This document shows, piece after piece, positions 45,378 through 57,764 of a stretch of DNA of 64,000 nucleotides (position 1 is its first letter; the number at the start of each line of letters is the position of its first letter). Below the pieces are notes generated by a model. It was not told the DNA's origin and did no database searches. It was given only the letters and a program-made list of their open reading frames with translations. The DNA is from Cryptomeria japonica. Lineage: Eukaryota; Streptophyta; Pinopsida; Cupressales; Cupressaceae. The stretch is taken from positions 444,811,038-444,875,037 of the forward strand of contig NC_081413.1 in NCBI RefSeq assembly GCF_030272615.1, written 5' to 3'. Made by a program: the position numbers and the translations under genes.

Positions 45378-46638
45378 ATGGCAACTAATAGTTCAACTAT
45401 TGTTTATCAAAAGGACAACCCAAGGATTGATGGAAAAAACTATGGAGTATGGAAAATTCGGATGGAGACTAATTTAAGATGCATTAGAAAGGAAATTTGG
45501 GAAATAACTCATAAAGGTTAAACTCCTCATGATCCAGCATCTGGCAATTCTGCATCGGCAAACTTGGAAAAGAACATTGAAATTGATTGCAAAGCTAGAG
45601 AAGTCCTCTTAAGCACCTTATTAGATCAAACAATCATGGGATTATCAGATAAATCATCGGTGAAAGCTATATGGGACAAGTTGGAGACTCTGAATGAAGG
45701 TGATCCCACTGTTAAAATTGCAAAACTTGAATGTTACCAAGTAAGCTATGAAAGCTTGAAGATGGAGGAAGATGAAAGAATTTCTACATTCATGGAAAGG
45801 GTAAATGAAATTGTATTAGGAATTTAGTGTTGTGGTGGATCTTTGAGTGAGGAAGAGGTTATTTCAAAAGTATTAAGGGTTTTTCCACCAGCATATAAGA
45901 TGAAGGTAACTGCAATTAATGAGCTAAGAATCATGCCTAATTCTTCTGTCAATAGAGATACTCTTGTTGGGAAGATAGTTTCTTTTGAGCTTGAAGAATT
46001 TGGTCATCTAGGAGCTACAAAGGTTGATACTGCATTTAAGGCATCTACATCATCAACCGACAAGCAAGATTGAAAAGTTTTGTATGCAAAGGAATTCGAA
46101 GAGATTAGGAAAGAAAATGAAGAGCATGAGCAACTTGAAGCCCTATTTGCTAGAAGGATACCTAAAGGTTTGACAGGAAGTAAGTATGAAGGAAAATCTC
46201 CTTTCAAATGTTTTACATGTAATAAGATAGGTCATTTTGCATCTAGATGTCCTGAAAGGAAATCAAAATTGGAAGAAAGAGCAAGAAGATCTTTTAAGCC
46301 TAACCCTGAATATCAGATCAAGCATAAGTACAGGAGAAAAAAAAGCAAATCATGCTACTATGCTGATGAGGAAGGAGTAACTGATGACTCAGAAGAACTG
46401 GTAGGAGATTCAGCTACTGGATCTTGCAATGGAAGAGATACGGTAATTTATGCTATGAAGGAAGATGATCCAGAACTAGTTATCAAAAATGAGGAAAAGG
46501 CCCTTGCAAAAAAAGTTGAAGACAAAGGTGAATGGGTAATAAACAGTGGATGTTCTCATCATATGATAGGAGACAAAAGAAAGTTTCTAACCCTACAAGA
46601 ATTTGATGGTGGTCAAGTCAGATTCAGTAATAACAAAG
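45378..46638 (+). pseudogene. Element H gag and protease start, interrupted by F
   Basis: The ATG at 45378 follows PBS by 43 bases. A single frame runs to the F insertion with three nonsense codons (45519, 45825, 46071). The stretch PRIDGKNYGVWKIRMETN is the Gag N-terminus. One intact zinc knuckle, CFTCNKIGHFASRC, lies at about 46207-46250. The protease site reads WVINSGCSHHM, with Asn replacing the catalytic Asp. The protein breaks off in QVRFSNNK, a few codons after DGG, where F's LTR begins. Compared with A, it is the better-preserved Gag of this family. Confidence 0.9.
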
Positions 46639-47895
46639 TGTCGCATGTATAAATTCATCTAATGTAAAGAAAACTAGGAATACCAGGGAAATCACGAATC
46701 CCTATCCTAATTAGAATTCAAACAAAGAAAACAATAGAATAATGCAAACAATCAAATAGGAATGTAAATATTCAATCAAAATCCCCTATTCCAAGACTGC
46801 ATATAGCTTCCATTTCTCTTCGCCTCTTTGTGGTATGGTGGCTTTGAGATATTGTGCTGGCAACCTACAACTGACACAAAGATTCAAAGTTCGCGACTCA
46901 GAGGAATTGTGAGGAATTAATTTATAGATTACTGGAGAGGATTGAATGAAAGGTTTAAAAAAATTATTAAGAGGTGGAACTCAGGTGAGCTCACATGTTG
47001 ATTTATAGTTGAACTACTGAATTGGAGGTGAAACAAAATAGATTGAATAGATTAATTGAGTCAACTGATTGAGAAAAAGTTGACTAAAGGATGAAAAATA
47101 ATGATTGGAGAAAATAAAGAGGAGGAGATAGTTAACTAATTGAAATCTGATTGAGAGCTTTATCTAGAAAAAACTAACTCAAAGATGGAAATAGGGATTG
47201 GAGAGACAATTGATTTAATTAATTAATTGATTGAATTAATTAATTTAGCATGTGCTTAAAATTTGACTTGGATTTTCAATTTAATCTTTGCATGATATTT
47301 AATTCAATTTAGTATTTGAATATATTTATAACTTGACTTTGATTTTCAATTTGATTTTTGAAATCATGCACATATATTGGAAATTAGAAGAAAATAGATG
47401 AAATAGTAAATTAACAGAAATTAGAAGAATTATCAGTTAATTACAAGAATAAGATTAATTAGTTAATTAAATAATGTAAGGAAACTGTTTAATTATTTTA
47501 GAAATGGACTTTAATTAAATAATAAAGATTATTTGAATCAAAGGAATTAAATCACAATTAATTAAATAACAAATATTTAATTAATATTTAGAAAAGGGTT
47601 AATGATTAAATGAAGAGAGATAGAAATTAAAAATGAATTTATTTAAATAATGAAGATTATTCAAATTGAAGGATTAATCATAATTAATTAAATAATAATT
47701 ATTTAATTAACATTAGAAAATGGTTTAAATGATTAAATGATGACAAAATTGGAAATGAATTAATTAGTAAGATGATGAGGAAATATGAAATTAGAAGAAT
47801 AAGATTAATTAACTTAATTAAAAAATAAATGAATTATTTAATCAATTAGACGAATAATTAGTAAATGATCAATGAGACATTTTTAGGTGTCTACA
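46639..47895 (-). repeat. 3' LTR of element F
   Basis: It is 1,257 bases. The minus strand starts TGTAGACACCTAAAAATG at 47895 and ends CATGCGACA at 46639. The first 360 bases match the right LTR at 63514-64000 closely. The half from 47200 to 47880 is very A/T-rich with repeated TTAATTAAATAAT motifs, as in E and J. Confidence 0.93.
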
Positions 47896-47909
47896 TTTTC
47901 CCCTCTTTG
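47896..47909 (-). promoter_or_regulatory. Polypurine tract of element F
   Basis: The minus strand reads CAAAGAGGGGAAAA directly before the LTR start. It matches element E's tract in form (GAGGGG then A-rich). Confidence 0.85.
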
Positions 47910-50189
47910 AGACAAAGTTAGAGTGACATTGTTTCAAAGAAAACGAAAGCTTTCTACCCTTGTATGCGCCAACGGCGCTTAGGGTGTAATCCCACCTCGA
48001 GAGATTGTTTATGCATTAAAGGTATGAATGATCTCTTGAAAAAAAGAACAATGTTAGATAGAAGAATAGTTAGTTGATTAGAGATAGAGATAGGTGATGT
48101 GAAGATGATATTGAGATAGAATATGAGAGAATGAACCTTAGAATGCAATAGAATAATGTTAGATGATAGAAAATGATTTAGAAAGAGATGATGAGAAAAT
48201 AATCAACAAACTAGAAATAAGCAAATGAGATGAAATAAGAAAGATTGATTCATGAACCTATGTCATTATTTATTGCTCCTATCATAGACACCCACTAGAG
48301 AAATTTCCCTAGAACTTCATCACTTCACATGACAAATAGCAAACAAAGAAAAAGATAATGCCCATCATGGCTCCTTTAGTCACTTTTGGACATCCTTGAG
48401 TAGCATAGGAACATAAGCTGTCGCCAAATGATAAAAGATAAACACTGACCTAGACAAAATTTAGCAGCGATACTGACCTTGTTCCTTCGTCCTTAGTTGC
48501 TTGACGTGATGGTCAATAATGTCCGATCTTAGAAAGTTGCGGACCCCGTTTAAGATTGACCTGTTTGATTTTGAGTGTATCCTCTTCTGTTTAAGACAAG
48601 ATAATGATCACATCATACGGATATGATACGATTGATAAGATAGTTGGATCAGTTGATTGCAGATGTTTGACTGGATAGTTGTATCCTTTGTTAACTTCAT
48701 GCGAAGCATTTGCTGGATATCAACTAGGGTATTTGATTCTTGTAAGACATTTTGTTGCAAGTAATTTGATTGATTTTTTGATTGTTTTTGGATTTAGTAG
48801 ATTGACATTTGAATGTTTTTGGTTGATTTTTTCAAGACATTTTGTTGTTTTTGGTATATTTTTCTTTTTAATGTTTTTGAATTTTAAAAATTTTCCAATG
48901 TTTTTGGATTTTGAAAGGTTTTCCAATGTTTTTGGATTTTGAAAGATTTTCCAATGTTTTTTGATTTTGTGTTTTCCACTATTTTTTGATTTTGTGTTTT
49001 CCATTGTTTTTGGATTAACTTTTTCAAGACTTTATATGGATGTTTTAGGATTTTTTTAGATATGCCCCCAATGTGCAAATCTATATGTCATGATGATTTG
49101 CAGAATGCATGTGGAGACAATGAATTTTTGACATGACCTATGTTAATTTCAATATGCATGTTGAATATGCATTTCCTATTCGAACAAGGATGACTATGTT
49201 TGTTTATCATGTTGTAATACACCAATTGAATTGGAGGTACAAAACATTTCATAGATAAGAAGTATTTATCGATCCTTAAGGTCCCTTGGAACATCCAAAT
49301 TAACACACTTAGTGACTAGGATTTACAAATGGAGACGCGGAAAAATTCCCCATTGGTTCTTGAAACTTTGGTCTTCTTTTTCTCATGTGTGTGTAAATGA
49401 GTTAATTCTCGCTCTTGTGTTCACCAAAGATCCTTAGCATCTTATATGACTAGCTACATGGATTATCCTAACTTCAAAAGCATCCCAAATAGAGCCTCGA
49501 TGACAACAAGCTTTTAGAGCTCCGATGAGGTTATAGATTGTAATTTCTCAAATATTGATCCATTGCTAGCAGGCATTCATAGCCCTGATGGAGTTACTTG
49601 CATGTTCTCATAGTCAAGGTTTTTGTCACACTTGTATGCATGATATTTCAGTTATATATCATTTCTCTTTTTCCTTGAGATGGATATTTGGTGAACACTT
49701 TTTCATTTTTATTTTCTTGCCTTGACTTGTAAGTAATGAAACCTACTTGGGTGTGACAATTACAGCAGCGCTGAAGTAGAATTTTAGATTTTTCACTAGT
49801 CATATGATCAACTAGGTGTCTAGAATGAATTAGACATTTTCATTAATGTGTTTGAGATATAGCAATTGATAGATTTTGGGTTAACACGTCTCAAATAGTG
49901 AAGTCACTACCCAACCATAAGTAAAGCATCGTCACAGGGTAATGTTGAACATGTATGACCTTACGACCTCAAAGACTTCATGTCCGAATATCTAAGAAAG
50001 GAGATGACCCTTGTTTCTCTTGAATGCAGACAAATGATAAACTTGGACAGTTGTCTTGGTTTATTGATGCTTCTATATGTAAATGTAGAAAATTTGTGGT
50101 GCAATGCATTTGAAAAAGAAACTATATGATGCAATGTTTTGAAGAAAATGAGATGCAATGCGAAAAGTAAAACCTAAACTAACCCAACC
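47910..50189 (-). other. 3' noncoding region of element F
   Basis: There is about 2.3 kb without a supported gene between integrase and the polypurine tract. It contains the T-rich repeat block at 48860-49020 and otherwise unique-looking sequence. The long 3' region is compatible with the Tat group, where extra sequence after integrase is common. Confidence 0.6.
48860..49020. repeat. ~30-bp low-complexity repeats in F
   Basis: Five or so units contain TTTTCCAATGTTTTTGGATT, with spacers such as TTGAAAGG or TTGTG. On the minus strand they would read as Lys/Asn/Pro-rich peptide repeats, but no start or domain supports translation. Confidence 0.75.
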
Positions 50190-51609
50190 CTTAGATATAA
50201 TATCATTTAAGGTGCATGTTGTTCATAGGGTTAGGGAGTGGATCTCCCTCCATGGTAGCCAAATTGTATGCTCCATTTCCTATAACCCTTGTTATGATAA
50301 AAGGACCTAGCCAGTTAGGTTCAAACTTCCCTAGCTTTTCTCATTCTGCTAGGTTCCTTTGGTTCTCATTGAGAACTAGATCTCCCACTTCAAAATTCAT
50401 TGGGCATACTCATTTATCGTAAATCCTTCTCAATCTATTCTAGTAACCTTGAAAATGATTTAAAGTTGTTTGTCTCTTTTCATCGAGCATTTCAAGCTCT
50501 TGTAATCTTGCGACCCAATAGCCTTCCACTGATATGATGTTTTTTAAGGAGACTCTTAAAGATGGTAGTTCTATTTCAATAGGTAGTATCGTGTATGTAC
50601 CATAGACCAAGGAATATGGTGTTGCTCCTATAGGGGTGCCTACTCTTGTTTTGTAAGCCCAAAGAGCGGGATTTAACTCAAGATGCCAATTCTGTCCTGC
50701 GTTAGTGACAACTTTCTTTAGGATCTTCAATATTGTCTTGTTCGTTGCCTCTACTTGTCCATTTCTTTGCAGATAATATGGTGTTGCAAATCTCTATTGT
50801 ATTTAAAAAATTTCACATAATTCTCTCATTTCTTGATTTTTGAATGGATGTCCATTGTCTATCACTATGCACATTGGAATCCCATACCGACAGATATTGT
50901 AATTAAGCATGAACTTTTCTATTTGCTTACCAGTGGTGTATGTAAGGAGAATTTCCTCAACCCATTTAGTAAAATACTTAGTAGCTGTTAAGATGAATTT
51001 GTGCCCATTGGAAGAAGTAGGATTGACTTTAACAACTAGATCTAACCCCCATTGTGAAAATGGTCATGGTGATGTAATAGGTTGAAGATCCTGTGCTGGT
51101 GCATGAATGAGGTCTCCATGTATTTGACATTGTTTACATTTTTGTACATATTTATTAGCATCATTTTCCATAGTTGGCCAATAGTATCATGTTCTTAACA
51201 ATTTCTTTGATAGTGGCGGGCAACTTTGATGTGCCCCAAAAATTCCATCATGGACCTCCTTTAGGGCAATTTGAGCTTCTCTTTCATCAAGACATTGGAG
51301 AAGGGTTCCATCAAAGCCCTTTCTATGCAATGTGTCGGCAATAATAGTATGTCTAGATGCCTGTCGAATAAGAGTTTTCTTTTGATTTCTAGATAAATCA
51401 GGAGACATATGTTGAGTATGTAAGTATGTGTATATCTCATTATACCACAGGGAATCTGGACCCACAATTGCGCATACATATTCTAATGAGGGAATCTCAT
51501 ATGCCGGTATAATAAATTGTTCTATAATAAAATCAAACTGAGTTTCATTATTAGGCATATTTAGTAGAGACCCTATTGTAGTCATGGCATCGACTGCCTT
51601 GTTCTGCAT
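50190..51609 (-). pseudogene. Element F integrase, broken
   Basis: The minus strand begins with a degraded zinc-binding part (HDGIFGAHQSC near 51240, then CKQCQIHGD near 51130). The core follows: WGLDLVV near 51040, IVIDNGHPFKN near 50850 and NGQVEATNKTI near 50755, which hold the three acidic catalytic residues. The C-terminal part (50440-50730) has NPALWAYKTRVGTPIGATPY and LPIEIELPSLRV, then VGDLVLNENQRN and a GPFIIT core near 50300. It follows both RNase H domains, the Ty3/gypsy order. Stops and frame changes interrupt it. Confidence 0.9.
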
Positions 51610-52560
51610 CCTTGAAATCTATTCAAAAGTGATGTTACTAAAATGTTCTTTGTAATCTTCTACCATTTGTTTATAAGGCAATAGTTTTTCATCTTTTATG
51701 TTATAGTCATCATTGACTTGATTTATAATCATTTGTGAGTCACCGTAGACCTATAAATCTTTTATCATCCACTAGACAACAATACGAAGTCCTATGATGA
51801 GAGCTTCATATTCAGCTGTATTATTTGTATAGGGAAAATTTATTCTTAATGACTTAGGGATAGAATCACCTTGAGTGGTGATGAAAAAAATCCCAACTCC
51901 AGCTCCATGATTTGTATATCACCCATCAAAGTACAATTTCCACATGGTAGATATTGTCAATGTAAACACAGATTCATTAGAAAAATCTATTAGTAGCGGG
52001 TGACTGTCTTGCAAAGGAGCCTTTGCTAACTGATCTGCTATTATCTGCCCTTTGATTGCCTTTCTATCCACATATTCTATATCAAACTCACTTATAATCA
52101 TGACCCACTTATCCAATCTTCTAGTCAATGTTGATATGCTTAACAAATATTTGAGTGGATCAAAGCGTGCTATGAGTTGTACTTTGTGACTCAGCATATA
52201 ATGTCTAAGTTTATGAGATACGAAAATTACTGCTAGACATGATCATTCTATAGGAGTGTAATTAAGCTCATATCCAATTAAGGTTCTACTTATATAGTAG
52301 ATTGCACTTTCCTTTCCTTGATCAGCATGTCATTCCAACAAGGCTCCTAAAGATGAGTTTGTTGCCGATATATATAGTAATAGGGTTTCTCCTGGAGTAG
52401 GTGGAACTAACACTAGAGTATTCAGAAGATAATCTTTTAAAGCTTGAAAAGCTTCTTAGCAGTGTTCTGTCTCGTTAAAGGCAACTCCTTTTCTGAGTAA
52501 ATATTCGAATGGATGACATTTATCTGCCAGTTGTGCTATGAATCTCCTTATGGACTATAG
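51610..52560 (-). pseudogene. Element F RNase H plus second archaeal-type RNase H, broken
   Basis: The first RNase H is seen from about 52540 (ETLLLYISATNSSLGALL, then YYISRTLIGYELNYTPIE near 52260) to 52050 (DIEYVDRKAIKGQIIADQLA). A second domain starts near 51940 with KLYFDG and continues with NHGAGVGIFFITTQGD, NNTAEYEALIIGL and VYGDSQMIINQV near 51740. This order of acidic residues (Asp, Glu, Asp) is that of the archaeal-type RNase H acquired by Tat elements. Several codons are stops, including the one after YFDG. Confidence 0.88.
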
Positions 52561-53350
52561 TCTTCCTTGTAACCATCTTAACTGCTTAAGTGTTGATGGA
52601 GGCTACATATCCATGATTGCTTTGACTTTCGCAAGATATACTTCAATTCCTCTATTAGACATAATAACCCCTAAAATTTTCCCTGTTGTTACACCAAACA
52701 CACACTTTTTGGAGTTTTGTTTGACACTGTATTTCTCTAATCGATCAAATATCTTTGAAAGGACTTCAAGATGACCTTCTCCTATCTGTGATTTAGCCAG
52801 TAGATCATCCACACAATCTTCCATGATATTATGGATCATATCATGAAATAGTGTCGTCATAGCCCTTTGATATGTTGCTCCTGCATTTTTAAGACCAACC
52901 ATAATTACGTTCCAGTAGTATGTCCCCCATGGACAGGTAAATGTCATCTTGTGTTGATCTTCCACTACAATCCTGATCAGGTTGTATCCCAAGAAACCAT
53001 CCATTAATGAAAGCATTTCATTCCCAGTAGTTAAGTCAACTATCATGCCTATGTTGGGCAATGGGAAATCATCCTTAGGACATGCTTTGTTTAGATCTCA
53101 GATGTCAAGATAGATTCTTATGCCCCCAGTGGGTTTAGTCACAGGTCCTAGATTGGATATCCATTCTGCATAATCAGTAGGTCAAATGAAGCCCACATCC
53201 AACAGCTTTTGGAGTTCTATTTTGACTAGTAATGCAATCTATGGATGCATCTTTCTTAGCTTTTGTTTTTATGGTTTAATTCTTGGTAGAAATGGTAAAT
53301 GATGTAACACCAATTCTAGATCCAAGCCTGGCTTATCCACATAGGACCAA
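52561..53350 (-). pseudogene. Element F reverse transcriptase, broken
   Basis: The minus strand shows the gypsy RT series: LLDVGFI and WISNLGPVTKPTGGIR (about 53120-53200), DLNKACPKDDFPLPNI (about 53040-53090), LMDGFLGYNLI, TFTCPWGTYYWNVIMVGLKNA, and the active site EDCVDDLLAKS near 52800-52830. The first residue of the usual YVDD box is Cys here. LTKFDRLEKYS-like and VFGVTTGKILG follow. In-frame stops occur upstream of 53061. It lies between the protease/linker and RNase H. Confidence 0.9.
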
Positions 53351-54924
53351 GCAAAATTGATAGGATGTTATTTGAAAAAATGCATGAATTTGTCCTTTTC
53401 TTCTTGTCTCAATGATCTTGCTAAGTGGATATTATGTACAACTTCTCCTTCTACTATACTTACTTCTTCATTTTCTTCCATGAGTAATGCTAAATTATCC
53501 TTTTCAATAGGGAGGTTGTCTAACTCACTCTTGCCTTTAAGGTCACTTCGATCCATATCTTTTGTTACAGAGGTGCTTGCCTCTCCAAAGTATGTTGTTC
53601 TATCCAGGTCTACAACAAATCCTACCTTGCGATCACCTTGTGGAAATCCTTCTCTGACACTAAGTAATTGTGCAATAGCTTCATCATTCAAGCCAATCTA
53701 GAGCTGGTTTTCCTTCTTATCCCCAATAAATCAAATGTGAGTGTACAAGGGATAATTCATTACTCCCTTCTATTGTAACAAATTTTGATAACATGCATAC
53801 CTAGTTATTTGAGGGACCTGGTATATTTTCATCATCTATAGGCAATTTGTGATACCTTATCATGTCAATTGTTTATGGGTTGGAATCATGATTAGATAGA
53901 AACTCATAGTCGTGAGAATCTGTCTCACTTGCTATGTACATTTCAGCTTCTGAGGTTGTATCACTTATCTCCTCTTGTTCTTGCATCTGATTTTGTTGTA
54001 GATTGGTGGGCCTCCTTTGTATGGGGGTCACCCTTCTTAAACCTAGTATAAGTCTTTTTACTCTTTCTTCATCTCATTCATTGGGTAAAGCTTGAGTTGT
54101 TTCCCTTGGCAGAAGTAATGACAATAACTAAGAATTTGGCTCATTTACTGGTGCTAATCCTGTGTTTGTTACCATAGCTTCTTGTGCGGATGTATGAGAT
54201 ATTGTATTGTTGGGTGATTCTATGCTAGGTTCTTGTAGAAGTTGTCTCATATCTTCACTATCTAACTCCACACTAGGCGATGTCGGTACTTTCGTTCATT
54301 TCTGAGATGAAGAGGGAAACACTCGTGTTGATGACTAACTTTGAGATATGTACTCTGAGGGTAGCCTTGGTCTGTTCAATATATCCAATGTACATTGTCT
54401 TACTTCTGTCATATTTGGTACATGTTTATATCCTAACCCTTGATTATTTGGATTGTCGTTTGGTACAACCCTTTCTGATCTTCCTTTCTTTTGTAACCCC
54501 AAGCCTGTGGTACCATCATACCCATTTTTTTGTAGCATCCTGAATCTGTTGCCATACTGATCTAAAGGTAATCAGGGTACTGTCATGTCATCTTCTTCTC
54601 TGTATATCCAATGATTGACATCTTCATTTAGAGATTATTCTTATAAATCACCCCATCTAATGAAAGAGCATGAATCTTAGTATCTAACTATTTCTTTTCC
54701 TTTGTCTTGTTTCATTACTGCATTTTTAAGTTTCCCAAAAGACCTAGTAGAGAGAGACAATTGTTTTCCAATTGAGGTACTTGAAATAGAGTATTCTCCA
54801 GAACACATATCTTTTATCTATAAAGAAGATGTTGTAGGCACATTCTTCTGTGTTTCTGTGATTGTTAATGACTCCATTTGTGTAGTGAGTGGTGCTTCTT
54901 GATTAATTGGTACCTAGTTATCTA
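53351..54924 (-). pseudogene. Element F linker with G-patch-like motif
   Basis: This is the stretch of polyprotein between protease and reverse transcriptase. Best preserved are 53368-53691 (acidic, VGFVVDLDRTTYFGEAS) and 54335-54538. The latter begins LQKNGYDGTTGLGLQKKGR and goes on to NNQGLGYK, a glycine pattern resembling a G-patch, a nucleic-acid-binding motif found in some retroelement and retroviral polyproteins. The part near 54900 reads PINQEAPLTTQMES. The linker is cut at 54924 by array I and continues at 57765 (and in the duplicate at 60812). Confidence 0.6.
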
Positions 54925-55798
54925 TGTTGGTACTATGGATATGTTGCATTGGTTTTGTCATTGATGTCAACACTTAGCAACACTTATCCTTCTGGAGATA
55001 TTTGCTTATGTTCACCGACAAGTTCAGTTACTTATGCATAGTCACCGGTATCTGTTTCATCGACTGGTTATATTGTTCATCGGCACTGAGGATGACTTGT
55101 TATCATCTGGAGATCACTTGGTTATGTCGAAGACATGGTTTGGACACTTGGGTTTTGATGATTTTTTTATTGGTCTAATTGGGTTGACATATTTGTTGTT
55201 ACTGACAAATTGGTATAGGTTATGGAATGACACGCATTATCTATTTCAAATTAGCATGACACGTTATGGAGATGGTTTAATCAATTGGTATTATTTTTGA
55301 GCTGACATGATGCATCGCATATTGACTTACTTGTTGTAATTTATTTTATTATAATATTCTTAGTGAGCCGACCTACACATTTGGTCTTAGGTTTTGGTAT
55401 ATATGTAAGATCTCATTTTTGAGATAAAGAGAGATATGTAAGGTTATGGTATTGTAACATAGTATGTGTGAATATTGAAGATCATATGAGCAGACCATGG
55501 AGAAGGGGGGAGTAGTTTGTATTTGTAACTAGTTCTATGAACTAGTTGTATCTGGTATTTGTAATGCTTTGGCATTTGATGTCAAAAGGGGAGAGATATC
55601 TATGGAAAAGCATAAAAACATTATCCTTTGGGGATAGATTACTCATTGGGGGAGAGATTTTTACTCTTTGTATTTGTATTTTGTATTTCTGGTATTGATC
55701 TATTTTGGAGATTGTTCATATTTGGTTTTTGGCATTTTTTCTTTGGCACTTAGATGGTTTTTCCATCTTGTGTTGCCATTAATGCCAAAGGGAGAGAT
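54925..55798 (+). repeat. Array I head 1
   Basis: It begins TGTTGGTACTATGG and contains TTGTCATTGATGTCAA and the ATCTCA...TGAGAT hairpin near 55415. It switches at about 55505 to noncoding sequence with GGGGAGAGAT purine tracts and ends AAAGGGAGAGAT next to head 2. Confidence 0.8.
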
Positions 55799-56702
55799 TG
55801 TTGGTATTATGGATATGTTGCATTGGTTTTGTCAATGATGTCAATAGTTATCAAGACTTATCCTTTCGGAGATCTTTGGCTATGTTCACCAGCAAGTTCA
55901 GTGACTTATGCACAGTCATTGGTATCTAGTTCACTGACAGATTATATTGTTCACCTACACTGATGATCACTTGTTATCATGTGGAGATCACTTGGTTTTG
56001 ATGATTTGGTTATTGGTCTAATCGAGTTAACATATTTGGTGTTACCGACAAATTGGTCTAGGTTATGGACCGACACGCATTATCTATTCCAGATCAACAT
56101 GACACATTATGGAGATGGTTTAATCAATTGGTATTATTGTTGAGCCGACATGATGCATCACATATTGACTTACTTGTTTTAATTTATTTTATTGTAATAT
56201 TCTTAGTGAGCCGACCTACACATTTGGTCATAGGTTTTGGTAAATATGTAAGATCTCATTTGTGAGATAAAGAGAGATATGTAAGGTTATGGTATTGTAG
56301 CATGGTGTGTGTTAATATTGAAGATAATATGAGAAGACCATAGAGAATGGGGGAGTAGTTGGTATTTGTAATTAGTTCTATGAACTGGTTGTATCTGGTA
56401 TTTGTATTGCTTTGGCACTTATTGTCAAAGGGGGAGAGATATCCATGGAAAAATATAAAAACATTATCCTTTGGGGAGAGATTACTCATTGGGGGAGAGA
56501 TATCTATAAAAAAACATAAAAACATTATCCTTTAGGGAGAGATTACTCATTGGGGGAGAGATTTTTACTCTCTGAATTTGTATTTTGTATTCTTGGTATT
56601 GATCTATTCTGGAGATTGTTGATTTTTGGTTTTTGGCATTTTTGCTTAGGCACTTAGATGGTTTTTCCATCTTGTGTTGCCATCAATTCCAAAGGGGGAG
56701 AT
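55799..56702 (+). repeat. Array I head 2
   Basis: It has the same structure as head 1. It contains two copies of a ~65-base block with CATTATCCTTT and ACTCATTGGGGGAGAGAT (56454-56560), so it carries extra purine tracts. It ends AAAGGGGGAGAT at the start of the full LTR. Confidence 0.8.
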
Positions 56703-57764
56703 TGTTCATATTATGGATATGGTGCATTGGTTTTTTCATTGATGTCAACACTTATCAACACTTATCCTTTTGGAGATCTTTGGTTATGTTCACCGGCAAG
56801 TTCAGTGACTTATGCACAGTCACAGGTATCTGGTTCACCAGTAGGTTATATTGTTCACCAGCACTAAGGATGACTTGTTATCATCTGGAGATCACTTGGT
56901 TATGTCAAAGACATGGCTTGGACACTAGGTTTTGATGATTTAGTTATTGGTCTAATCGGTTTGACATATTTGTTGTTACCGGCAAATTGGTCTAGGTTAT
57001 GGACCGGCACGCGTTATCTATTCCAGATCAACATGACACATTATGGAGATGGTTTAATCAATTGGTATTATTATTGAGCCAACATGATGCATCACATCTT
57101 GACTTACTTGTTGTAATTGATTTTATTGTAATATTCTTAGTGAGCTGACCTACACATTTGGTCTTAGGTTTTGGTATATATGTAATATCTCATTTGTGAG
57201 ATAAAGAGAGATATGTAAGGTTATGATATTGTAACATGGTATGTGCAAATATTGAAGATCATATGAGCAGACCATAGAGAAGGTTCAAGGAAAGTTTGAA
57301 GGAGATAATCAGAGCTTAACCAGTACTGAATCCAGCATTGGAGATGCTACGTTGAGGAGTACATTATCATTGGATTTAATCATCCAATTATAGTCAATGT
57401 GAATCCTATTTTGTGATTGAGTAGTAAGCTCTAGGCGGTTGTCCTTTTTGCATATGCAGACCCCATTTGTATACACATACTATCTATAGTAGTATCATCT
57501 GATTGTGGGTAAGGTTTCCCAGCATGATTTTTCCCCTTTCAGGGTTTCCACTTACAAATCTTTGTTTTATGTGTTGTGGATGTTGTTTCTCTTTCTATTT
57601 CATGGATTAAGTTTCACTGATATTGATATTAACTATTAATCTGTTTACCAGCATTAAGTTTGGTTTACTAGTATTAAGTATCAAGTTTGATTAAGTTATA
57701 TTTGGGTTGAAATTATTAGACAACTGATTCACCACCCCCTCTCAGTAGCCTCTGGGTCCTAACA
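56703..57764 (+). repeat. Array I full LTR
   Basis: It is 1,062 bases, from TGTTCATATTATGG to CCTAACA. It keeps the R/U5 half missing from heads 1 and 2: GCTTAACCAGTACTG, GTTTCCCAGCATGATTTTTC and a CACCACCCCCTCTCAG block. Its duplicate at 59750-60811 has the same length. Confidence 0.85.

Larger units (their letters stand above)
42949..46638 (+). mobile_element. Element H: Ty1/copia element, left part
   Basis: It starts TGTTGGAAATATG in G's gag. The LTR runs to 45319 with solo LTR J inside it, followed by primer site 45322-45334 and gag. At 46639 the protease region is interrupted by gypsy element F, so the rest of H lies beyond the window. LTR and Gag are closest to element A here (shared IWDKLETLNEGDP and EGKSPFKCF). 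Confidence 0.85.
54925..57764 (+). mobile_element. Element I: pol-less array of three copia LTR heads
   Basis: It is flanked by an exact target duplication, ATCTA at 54920-54924 and 57765-57769. It consists of head 1 (54925-55798), head 2 (55799-56702) and a full LTR (56703-57764, ending GGGTCCTAACA). Each head is the first ~590 bases of a copia LTR fused to a 3' noncoding region that ends in a polypurine tract. There is no primer site and no coding sequence. Heads 1 and 2 join the LTR to the noncoding region at the same place, after AGAGAA near 55503 and 56345, so one deletion derivative was probably multiplied by unequal exchange. Confidence 0.8.

Noticed and set aside
48720-49078. Lys/Asn-rich repetitive minus-strand frames in element F
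   Set aside because: They arise from the ~30-bp T-rich low-complexity repeats. No start context, domain or conservation supports a protein.
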